Shown here piece after piece: positions 43,591 through 52,114 of a stretch of 64,000 bases of DNA. Within the stretch, counting starts at the first letter, position 1. Every line of letters starts with the position of its first letter. A program made the position numbers and the translations under genes. The stretch is from NCBI GenBank assembly GCA_023231475.1, contig JALJEE010000208.1:1-64000 (forward strand). Reading direction: 5' to 3'. This stretch comes from Seison nebaliae. Lineage: Eukaryota > Rotifera > Pararotatoria > Seisonacea > Seisonidae. The notes beneath the pieces were generated by a model. It did not search any database. It was given only the letters and a program-made list of their open reading frames with translations, and was not told the DNA's origin.

Positions 43591-45330
43591 ATGAAGATGA
43601 TCAGAAATTGGTTGACAATGTTCGTCTTGTTCGTGACGGTGAAGGAGAGACAATTCACCAAAATCAAATCGCTTCGAGAAAGAACGAGAAATTTATTTTT
43701 GATGAATTACGAGACTTATTTACTTGAAGCATTTCCCAAAGACGAATTGAGACCATTGACATGTGACGGATATGATACTTGGGGTGGCTATGCTTTAACC
43801 TTAATCGACAGTCTCTCCACATTGGGAGTGTTGGGACTCAAAGAAGAATTCCATCGAGTAGTCACTCTGATCGAGGAGACGTCATTCATCGATTGTTATC
43901 GAAATGTCAATGTTAGTGTTTTCGAGACGAATATTCGAGTGATTGGTGGATTGATTTCTTCTCATCTTCTCCTTAATCATCCCACACTTCGTATCATCAA
44001 TCAAACATCGATCGATTCTTCTTGGCCTTGTTCCGGCAAATTATTAGACGTCGCTCTCGAATTAGCTGAACGTCTCTTACCAGCATTCGATACGAGAACT
44101 GGAATGCCATATGGAACGGTAAATTTACGAGATGGTGTTCCTCATGATGAAACTCCAATAACGTGTTTAGCTGGTGTGGGAACGTTTATTGTCGAATTCG
44201 GCACATTATCTCGATTAAGTGGAGATGATCGTTTCGAGAAAGTGGCAATGCGTGCATTAGACTCGTTAGAGAGGAATGTCAATTCTGTCACTAAATTATT
44301 CGGAAATCATATTAATGTACTAACTGGTGTTTATACTGCTAGTGATGGAACGATTGGTGCTGGTGTTGATTCATGGTTGGAATATTTGGTAAAAGGTGCA
44401 ATACTTTTCAATAATTCAACTTTATTGAAAATGTTCGAAAAACATAAAAAATCGATCGATTTCTATATGAAACAAAATGTTCCATTTCAACCGACAATCG
44501 ACAAATTCCATGAACGTCGTCAACAATCACGATTATATTATCATTGGGTGAATTCGGTGAGTGGAAATCCATCATATCAATTCATCTCTTCTTTAGACGC
44601 TTATTATCCAGGAATTCTCTTTCTCTCTTCCAACCATCATGATGACGAAGCAAGAAGTTTCATCCGAACATTATTCCATGACATTTGGAAACGTTATGGA
44701 ATATTACCAGAATATTATTTAATAAATACTGAAAATATATTGAAAGGACGAGAATTTGGTGCATTACGTCCTGAATTAATCGAGAGTATTTGGTACATGA
44801 AATTGAAAGGAAATGACGAGGAAGCTATCGATATGGCAGAAGAGATTTTATATTCCATCGAAAAATTGGGTGTTAATCGTCAACAATGCGCCAATGAAGC
44901 AAAAAAATTGAAAATTATTCATTCTATTAAAAATAAATTTCATGTCAATATTCCACTCAATACGTCACTCATTACTACTATAAAAGATTGTGAGACACAT
45001 GAATTGGATAATCGTCTAGAAAGTTTTGTTTTAGCTGAAACGTTGAAATATCTCTATTTGATCTTCGATGAAGAACATTGGCTAAATCACAAATCTCTCA
45101 TTTATTCGTCTGATGTCTGTCCGATATTAGGTGAGAGATATATTATGAACACAGAGGCACATCCCATTGATATCGCCGCTGTTCGTTGTTGTCATCGAGC
45201 GAATAGTCGAGCCACTATCGCTTTCAATTATTTATTAAAAATGGATCCACATCAATCACTCAATCAACTCAATTGTTCTCACGTCGACGATCTACATTTT
45301 GCAGGTGAGAAAATTTTTGAAGAACTTTGA
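43591..45330 (+). CDS. EDEM2: ER degradation-enhancing alpha-mannosidase-like protein, EDEM2 type
   Basis: Single exon from ATG 43591 (the upstream TTG is ignored), 579 residues. A hydrophobic N-terminus (WLTMFVLFVTV) serves as ER signal. Then the GH47 (alpha/alpha)6 barrel: FPKDELRPLTCDGYDTWGGY, SVFETNIRVIGGL, LPAFDTRTGMPYGTVNL, GTFIVEFGTLSRL, GAGVDSWLEYLVKGAIL, RPELIESIWY, and FNTEAHP-type NTEAHPID. The catalytic acidic residues and the Ca-binding Thr of TEAHP are kept. EDEM2 trims mannose from misfolded glycoproteins (Man9 to Man8) and commits them to ERAD. An insertion of about 40 basic residues precedes the conserved IKDCETHELDNRLESF segment. The protein ends soon after the barrel, as in EDEM2. 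Confidence 0.92.
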   Translation: MKMIRNWLTMFVLFVTVKERQFTKIKSLRERTRNLFLMNYETYLLEAFPKDELRPLTCDGYDTWGGYALTLIDSLSTLGVLGLKEEFHRVVTLIEETSFIDCYRNVNVSVFETNIRVIGGLISSHLLLNHPTLRIINQTSIDSSWPCSGKLLDVALELAERLLPAFDTRTGMPYGTVNLRDGVPHDETPITCLAGVGTFIVEFGTLSRLSGDDRFEKVAMRALDSLERNVNSVTKLFGNHINVLTGVYTASDGTIGAGVDSWLEYLVKGAILFNNSTLLKMFEKHKKSIDFYMKQNVPFQPTIDKFHERRQQSRLYYHWVNSVSGNPSYQFISSLDAYYPGILFLSSNHHDDEARSFIRTLFHDIWKRYGILPEYYLINTENILKGREFGALRPELIESIWYMKLKGNDEEAIDMAEEILYSIEKLGVNRQQCANEAKKLKIIHSIKNKFHVNIPLNTSLITTIKDCETHELDNRLESFVLAETLKYLYLIFDEEHWLNHKSLIYSSDVCPILGERYIMNTEAHPIDIAAVRCCHRANSRATIAFNYLLKMDPHQSLNQLNCSHVDDLHFAGEKIFEEL

Positions 45331-46120
45331 TCGTTTTCCCTTCTCTCACTTTCTCATATTTATTTTTTTCGTTGTACATTTATCTCTATTATCACTTCCA
45401 AAAAAAAAAAGAATATTTTTTTTGTCACATTCCCTCCCCGCAACATGAATCCACTAATAAAAAATATATAGTGAATGAAATATCTTCCACAATTCAATTT
45501 ACATTCTAATCATTAATTTATTAATTTCCACGATAAACATCTCACATCACATCGAAACGTCCAAAAGAAAAAATGTAAATTAGTAATATCAAATTGGAAG
45601 AAAGTTTAGAAGAAGGAAAATTAAAACTAATTAAATCGACGTAAAACTAGAAAATTTTCGATAGGCTGAACTTTAAAATTTGAGTTCAATTAACATTCAA
45701 TTCTAATTAATTTTCACAATCTAAACCTAATCAGCAACAAACTAAAATAAAACTGAAACTACAATAATTTAAGAATTCTCAACTCTTTTTATAATTATAA
45801 ACTATAAGATAGTTAAAAGAATTTTTCGAAAAGAAAATGGTGAAATATTTCCCATGGGAATAAAAATGTCCATTATCAAATAAATTAATCAAAACTATGA
45901 AAATGTATTTGAATTTTATTTTCTTCTCTAATTAACTAATATGATTAAACTGAAACGATAATTTTGTATAATATCAAAATAATTAGACGACCAGATTGAT
46001 TTAAGTAGGAAAAATTGGATGTAGTAAAAATTAAATTTTAAGTCTTATTATTAATTTTTTATTTGTTTTCTAAAGAAAAAATTTTGCATATTTATTGTGA
46101 TAGAACGAAAATTAGCTAGG
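45331..46120. other. intergenic region
   Basis: 790 nt, very AT-rich, with repeated AATTAA/TAATTT words. 5' flank of the TRMT2-like/SerRS-like pair. No exon recognised. Confidence 0.4.
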
Positions 46121-47762
46121 ATGAGACTTTCAAAACAATTTTTTAATTTTGCAAAACTAAAACCCAAATCTTCTTGCAACGGGTTTCACTTAATATAGTT
46201 TCTAAATATTCTACTTTGATAGTATTGTTGAGTTAATTGAATATCTTCGACCTTTATCTTATGGAGATCAACTCAAATGGAAAGTGAATGAAATTGAAAA
46301 GAATTGGAGAAATCTAAGTACGACACTGTTGTGGGATGAGCATTTGCCGAGTCGAACTAGAAAATATTTGTTGGAGAACTATCTTTTGTATACACACTCA
46401 CCCACACTAATAGGAGTGATATCAGAAGTTTCATTTATTTTAATTTCAATCCAAAAAATTTTTGATGTGAAGGAAGAATTGGATTCATATCGAACACAAG
46501 ATACATTTCTTTGTGGGAGGAATGATGACAATGAGATTCAAGTTGGTTACTATTTGAAGAGAGGAGAAAAGCAGCCTTTAATTGTAGAAGCCGACGATCT
46601 TTGTACAATTCGACAGAAACATTTGAAAATTGGAAAATTATTCAAAAATTTTTTAGAAACTGCTACATCGTTTCGGATGGAAAAAGGAGAGAAGGAAACT
46701 ATGAAAAATTGGAAGAATGTCTTCCATCGGATAAATGTTAAATCGAATGATGATGAAAGTGATTGTCTCTTATCAATACATGCATGTCTCCGCCATCTAA
46801 CGGAAAAAGAGAAGGAATTATTGAAATTTGAATTAAAAGATTATTTCAATGGAAATGATTTGATTTCTTCTCTCGTTCTCATTAATAGTCCAAACGATAA
46901 CATATTTTGGGATACGAGAATTGAGAAGATTATCGGAAATGGTTTCTTCGTAGAGAAATATGATAATTATCAGATTCGTCAATCTTCTTTTTCCACACCG
47001 AAAGTTCATCGAAATCAATTGATAAAAATGATGAAACAAATTAAAAACCATTTGGATGGATCGTTTAACGATTCTGTCTTGATCGATGTATGTTGCGATA
47101 GTGGATTATCATCAATCTTCTTATCAGATAATTTCCTTCAAGTATTTGCCATTGATCCCACCAAATGGTTGATCGATGATATGTTGTACAATATAGAAAG
47201 AAATAGTTCCAAATTTTTTTTTATACAGGAAATATTTGTGATATACTATTTTGATGTTTAATTAGATATCGGAAATATTTCAGCAATTTTTGGAAAATCT
47301 TATCCGAGATTGAAGGGTTTATTATATAAGTTAACGAAAGAAAAAGAGACAGATGCAATGAAGTTTAAGGATATAACGTTGCTAATTCATGTGGATTATA
47401 CGAAAATAACATCTGATGGTTTTTTTTAATTACAATTTTTTACCTATTTTGTTCTAGTTCGAAAGATTGTTAGACTCGCACGTTTAAATGATAATGTGAA
47501 GAATGTAATTTATATATCTCAAAATATTGGTGGTCCAGCTCTCCATAATATTTATGAGATGACTGCTGGAAATAATCGAGGTGAAAAACTGTTTGGGAAA
47601 CCATTTTTCCCTATAGACCAAATTTTCGTTGATTTAATTCCACAAACGACGGTGGTGGGAAGTGTGATATTTTTGAAAAAATTAGAAAATGATTTTCATC
47701 CACCTGACACCCGAATCTGGGAATTCCATAATGAGATTTTCGAGAATATGAAAAATTCATAA
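46121..47762 (+). CDS. degenerate TRMT2-type tRNA (uracil-5) methyltransferase, probably mitochondrial and inactive
   Basis: Four exons: 46121-46182, 46223-47205, 47266-47418, 47458-47762 (introns 40, 60 and 39 nt), all in phase; 500 residues. The N-terminus MRLSKQFFNFAKLKPKSS resembles a mitochondrial presequence. Family anchors are present in order: LRPLSYGDQL ('TPLW..PY.EQL'), RTQDTFLCG ('RNKCEFLVG'), LIDVCCDSGLSS ('LDVCCGTGTIG'), NIERNNIGNISAIFG, NVIYISQNIGG ('LLYVSCNPRA') and GKPFFPIDQIFVDLIPQT. The catalytic Cys of 'VSCNP' is Gln here, the general-base Glu after 'PQT' is Gly, the SAM loop Gly is Asp, and 'DPPRAG' has become DYTKITSDG. TRMT2A/B make m5U54 in the tRNA T-loop. The intact frame suggests a retained non-catalytic role. 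The next gene starts 54 nt later. Confidence 0.75.
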
Positions 47763-47791
47763 AAACATTTTCTTTTTCTTCTTCCTATATC

Positions 47792-47793
47792 AG
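47792..47793 (+). promoter_or_regulatory. candidate trans-splice acceptor between two genes
   Basis: TTTTCTTTTTCTTCTTCCTATATCAG fills most of the 54-nt gap between the TRMT2-like stop (47762) and ATG 47817; AG is at 47792-47793. The tract starts right after the stop codon, so an independent promoter is unlikely. Confidence 0.55.
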
Positions 47794-47816
47794 AGAGTGT
47801 TTTTTATAATGAGAGA

Positions 47817-49343
47817 ATGAAATTGATACGAATTCCTTTTCGGGCGTATAACGTCCGCAATTTGGACAATGATATGGCATCATTATTCCAGAACGAGACC
47901 CGTTTGGAATCCATGAGAAGAAATTTAGATACTCGACAATTTATTGTTGATTTGGAAAAGATTCGATCGAAATGGAAAGAACTCCTTAAATTACGACAAC
48001 GTATCAACGAAATAGAAAATGAACAAAAAATATTAAATAAAAAAATTCTTTCTATCGTGAGAGATGGAAATATGATACCAGAAGATTTGAAAGTTGTCGG
48101 ACGTCGTTTGCGGAAGAAACATCAAGAAATTCATGAAAATGAATTGAATCCAACAGAGCTGATGTTGCGGAGAGCATTCCGTCAACTCCCCAATTCACTG
48201 CACGAATTTAGTGCACGGGTACCAAAAGCAGTAGCTCATCCACTTCGTTCCGATGATATATTTAGTTTGACAACGGTCTACCGTTCCGTCAGAAATAAAC
48301 CGTCATCATCTAATTTTGCATTGAGGAGTTTCCGTCAATTGTTAGATTATTGTGCGAGACCAATGCCGACAACAGATCCAGTTCCTTGGTTTGAATGGAG
48401 ATCGTCTCAACCGAAAACAACGGAGACGTTATTGCAAGATAAGAATTCGTTCATTACTTCCAAAATGGCGATTATACATGATGCAATTCCACGATATTTT
48501 AGAGGTGAATTATTGAAACTCCTAAAGAAAGAGACGATTGATGTGGAGGAAGTTGATGGTCCCTCACTCATTAAATCATCAGTTATTGACGATTGTGGTT
48601 TGGATTCAAATGATACTTCCTCCATTTATTCTTTGAACTCAACGAGCAGTACGTCTGACAATGACCGATTACATGTTGTTGGCAATGCATCGTTACCTTC
48701 ATTAGTAACGAATCTCCGACATCAAACTGATGTGATTACTCCGAAAATATTTTTGACTAATGGTCGTTATTATTCAGTTAAACGATGGCATGAAGCCAAT
48801 TGTGTTAGTGTTCTAGGTGTAACAGGCAACGAATCCAAATATAATATGTTCAATAATTGGAAAAACGAAGTGAGAGATACGAACGACATGTACAAATATT
48901 TAATAGATAAGAAAATGAATAGTTCTCAACTGGATCTTAATAAAACCGATCATATGTTCCAATGTCTATTACATCATTTCCTCCAAATCTACACGCAATT
49001 AGATATGCATTTCCGATTGGTGAATGTTAATGCAGCTGATCTGAAAAAAAACGAATCGTTACGTCTGGAAATTCATTGTTTTTCTCCATCAACTCACCAA
49101 TATATTCCAGTTGCACGTCTCGCCATTCTCAACGATTATATCAGTCGCCGATCAGATATTCATATATCATCTGAAGGAAAACAGAATATAAAGTTCCCTC
49201 AGATGATATATGGGTCGCTGGTTTACACACCTTTCATGTTCGTCACTCTCATCGAAAATCGGCAATTGCCTCGCGGTTCTAAGAAGATTATCGACATTCC
49301 AGACAAATTAGAACCATATCTAGTGAATCGAACATTTATTTAA
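47817..49343 (+). CDS. seryl-tRNA synthetase-like protein lacking catalytic motifs (SLIMP-like)
   Basis: Single exon, 508 residues. After a short presequence (MKLIRIPFRAYNVRN) comes the SerRS N-terminal coiled-coil arm: FIVDLEKIRSKWKELLKLRQ, INEIENEQKILNKKI, then MLRRAFRQLPNSLHEFSARV. The C-terminal third follows the SerRS fold: FRLVNVNAADLKKNESLRLE ('YRVL.MPTGDLG.AA.RKFDIE'), ARLAILNDYISRRSDI and FMFVTLIENRQLPRG, ending IPDKLEPYL. Motif 3 'NGTALAVPRTLIALLENYQ' is YGSLVYTPFMFVTLIENRQ, so its ATP-binding Arg is gone; no motif 2 'FRxE' is found. This matches SLIMP, a mitochondrial SerRS paralogue described in insects that does not aminoacylate. A mid-protein Ser/Thr/Asp-rich stretch (about 255-290) is an insertion. 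Likely cotranscribed with the TRMT2-like gene. Confidence 0.75.
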   Translation: MKLIRIPFRAYNVRNLDNDMASLFQNETRLESMRRNLDTRQFIVDLEKIRSKWKELLKLRQRINEIENEQKILNKKILSIVRDGNMIPEDLKVVGRRLRKKHQEIHENELNPTELMLRRAFRQLPNSLHEFSARVPKAVAHPLRSDDIFSLTTVYRSVRNKPSSSNFALRSFRQLLDYCARPMPTTDPVPWFEWRSSQPKTTETLLQDKNSFITSKMAIIHDAIPRYFRGELLKLLKKETIDVEEVDGPSLIKSSVIDDCGLDSNDTSSIYSLNSTSSTSDNDRLHVVGNASLPSLVTNLRHQTDVITPKIFLTNGRYYSVKRWHEANCVSVLGVTGNESKYNMFNNWKNEVRDTNDMYKYLIDKKMNSSQLDLNKTDHMFQCLLHHFLQIYTQLDMHFRLVNVNAADLKKNESLRLEIHCFSPSTHQYIPVARLAILNDYISRRSDIHISSEGKQNIKFPQMIYGSLVYTPFMFVTLIENRQLPRGSKKIIDIPDKLEPYLVNRTFI

Positions 49344-49442
49344 CAATTTTTATTTCTTGTTTTATCAAATACATCAGACCAGCATATTTTTGTAAGAGAA
49401 AAAGAAAAGAGAATAATAAAAATGAAAATTTTTTTAAATATT

Positions 49443-50192
49443 TTAATTATTTGACAATATTTCTGGTGGGGATTGTTGTTGTGGTGGTTCGTTTGGCGAT
49501 TGTGTTTCATTCTTATAATCATTCGATAAATATTTTTCGTCATCATTCTCGTTAATTATCATAAATTGCGTCATTAAATAGTGATCGATTAAATTGAGGG
49601 AACATAAAAAAATTAGAAGAATTCCTGAAAACGGTTATCAGATAAGTCAAATGAATGAAATGGGAACCTGCAAACATTCCGGGAACGCTAGAAATTATTG
49701 GCACGAATGTTGGTAATGCCAAAAGCAGATATATAATTGACAATTTCCATTGTTTCGTTAAATTTAAATAAAAGTCTGTAACTCTTTAAAAGAAAAGTTG
49801 AAAGTGGAAGTGTGAGAAAATGAGAGAACGGATAATTTTCTTTTAATTGATCGACATCATAATATTTTTGATGTTGTGAACGAAATTCGATTTCTGTCAT
49901 AATTATTGCAATTAATCTTGATATGTAGACAACAAAGGCAAATTAAACAAGTTAAAAATTTCTTACCAACAATAGATAACATCCAATGAATCGGGAACCA
50001 GTCGTTGCTATACAAGAGATGGCGAACGCCCATTCACCTATCGACGAAGGTCAATCGGAAGAGCATATTGAAACAAAAGAATATTAAATCGAAAAAAAAA
50101 CATAATGTTATGAGTATTCCAAAAATCTGACGAATCGGTTTGAGATATCGATGACAAGATTGGAAAAACATTCTTTTTCTTTCACTTTCCAT
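49443..50192 (-). CDS. four-pass membrane protein (weakly TMEM72-like)
   Basis: Five exons reading leftward: 50192-50102, 50037-49971, 49916-49830, 49783-49668 and 49624-49443; introns of 64, 54, 46 and 43 nt, all in phase, 180 residues. The frame is open upstream of ATG 50192 without another Met. Hydrophobic segments: IRQIFGILITLCEWAFAISCI, the adjoining FIGCYLLLIAIIMTEIEF, then after a short loop LSIIYLLLALPTFVPIISSV and MFAGILLIFLCSLNLIDHYL. The cytosolic tail is acidic then Pro/Gln-rich. The third and fourth segments with the intervening 'P' and 'PG' resemble TMEM72 as remembered ('AYLLLSVACFLHPVLVW...IPGSMLIITGL'). Function unknown. Confidence 0.6.
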
Positions 50193-50792
50193 TATTGTCG
50201 ATTCGCACGAATGAAGATAAGAGTACTTGGTAACATGGTAAAATTTTAAATTAGATGGTGAATTATTTCTTTCATTAATCGATCGGTGTAACTCATAAAT
50301 TGATGGAGATTCCAATTTTAGTAGACAAATTTATTTATTTCTTTCTCATCTTCAATTCACTCGTTAGTTCTGTGGTTTGAATGAATGAATAAAAGGAATT
50401 GAAAGTGAAGCTCTTTCTCTCTCTTCTGTCGGTCCTACATAAACGAACAACTACATTAATTCCATTGCACCTTATTAAACACTCGTTCGTGTTCAATGAG
50501 GAAACTTCTCAAACACTTTATCACATTCTTCCAAATTATTCAAATAAACGATTTAAATTTCCTTTTTTATCTCATCTTAAATGTTTGTTTTCAAAATTAG
50601 CATATTTTCTATTGAATTGAGTTTTTTTTATCATTCGTTTCTTCATGTTCCTGCGTTCTTCATTTCCATCCAGAATTTGATTTATAAAGAAAACAAGTAT
50701 GAAATTTATTTCATATGATTTTCCTAAAATTAATTGAAGTGAAAGAATTTTATTTAAACACTTTATCTAGTTTTCTAAAGGAAATTATTTTA
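50193..50792. other. intergenic region
   Basis: 600 nt between two minus-strand genes, poly-T/C-rich on the plus strand. No gene recognised; an additional 5' exon of the membrane protein could lie in its left part. Confidence 0.35.
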
Positions 50793-51872
50793 TCAAGGAA
50801 TCTTCTTCTTCTTTTTCGTTGTTTTCGTGTTCTTACTAATGGTTTTCGTACTCGATGGTTTCTGTTGACTACGTTGGAGTAAATTGAGTAATTGCTCATA
50901 AGTCGAATATTTGGTTAGATAAAGTTGTTTCATAAATTCACTATTCAATTCAGAGAATATTAGTTCATGAGATTGAATGATATTCTTTCTCGCTTTCATT
51001 AATTCAATCTTTTCTTGAAAATGATCTTCGGAACACGGATTAATTTTATTCGTTATAATATGAGTGGAAGCGATTTGTTCCATTATATTGATATCATTCT
51101 GAGTGAGATAATTCATCATTAGTTCACGATTTCTTTTCGCATTATCTTTTATATTTTCGAATTTCTCTCTTAAAGATTCGATTCGTGTGTTCAAATAACT
51201 GTCGAGATGTTTGGAGGGAACGGAAGCATTCATTGAATGTATTTGATTGATCAGATCTTTCTGATATTCTTCATAACTTTTCTCATAATTCAGAGCATTG
51301 TTCTCGTATTTATCATCAGTTAATGTTGGTGTTTTATCACTCATTAAAATGTTAAACGTATCTTTAATCTTCTCATTTAAAGAGGCACTTTCCATCTGAT
51401 TAAAATTGATATTCACATCCGATAAAGTTTGATAATTGACTTCCGATTCATTTTCTTCTTCTCGTAACTTTTGATTTTCTAATTTACATTTCAAATTATC
51501 GAAATTCAACAAATCTTTATAATCGAATTCTGAAGCATTACTTTCTGCTTTACTTTGGTAATATTTGGGTTCGAACGTTTCCACTTTCTCCGTTTGAATT
51601 GGACAATTTCTTAATCTTGCTTGTCGTTTCTTTAGTTTTTCTAATAAATTTCTGGATTCATCAAATAATTGCGCACCGACCGTTGAACATTCTTTTATTA
51701 TGAAATCTTTATCTTCATCACACAACTCATTACCTTCACCTGCCGTCAACAACAACATTGCTTTCTTCATCTTTAATCCATAATCTACTTGCTCTTTATT
51801 CAATTGAATGAGAGTATTGATTCCATTCCGAATTACTGTTTTTCTCTTCTTCTCATCCGTTGGATCCGACAT
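50793..51872 (-). CDS. coiled-coil protein of unknown function
   Basis: Single open frame from ATG 51872 (preceded in frame only by GTG), 359 residues. Almost wholly helical and charged: VIRNGINTLIQLNKEQVDYG, LFDESRNLLEKLKKRQARL, and two long C-terminal coils (SYLNTRIESLREKFENIKDN, KIELMKARKNIIQSHELIF). Ends in a Lys/Thr-rich basic tail (TKTTKKKKKIP). No membrane segment or signal. The two-half coil with an acidic linker would suit a cytoskeletal, kinetochore or vesicle-tether component, but no family is recognised. Confidence 0.6.
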   Translation of the reverse strand: MSDPTDEKKRKTVIRNGINTLIQLNKEQVDYGLKMKKAMLLLTAGEGNELCDEDKDFIIKECSTVGAQLFDESRNLLEKLKKRQARLRNCPIQTEKVETFEPKYYQSKAESNASEFDYKDLLNFDNLKCKLENQKLREEENESEVNYQTLSDVNINFNQMESASLNEKIKDTFNILMSDKTPTLTDDKYENNALNYEKSYEEYQKDLINQIHSMNASVPSKHLDSYLNTRIESLREKFENIKDNAKRNRELMMNYLTQNDINIMEQIASTHIITNKINPCSEDHFQEKIELMKARKNIIQSHELIFSELNSEFMKQLYLTKYSTYEQLLNLLQRSQQKPSSTKTISKNTKTTKKKKKIP

Positions 51873-52114
51873 CACTATCGTTCGTTGGTTAAACAGAAGA
51901 TTTCTTTACTTCAAAACAATTTTTAATGAATTAAACGAAATAATTATCGTATAAAATATGAGTAGAATAAATTGTTGGAGAGAAACAGTTGGAGTTGGAG
52001 AAGTCAAATGAAATTGTTTTAATGGAAATTTAACAATACAAATTATTTATGATATAAACTAGAAGAATTGTCAATTTGTATCCGTTCAAATTATAAAAGA
52101 ATATTATTTAATTT

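Noticed and set aside
47206-47261. Apparent frameshift in the TRMT2-like gene after poly-T
   Set aside because: A 60-nt intron 47206-47265 keeps phase and restores the family pattern N-x3-N...N-x-x-x-FG, so no frameshift is needed.
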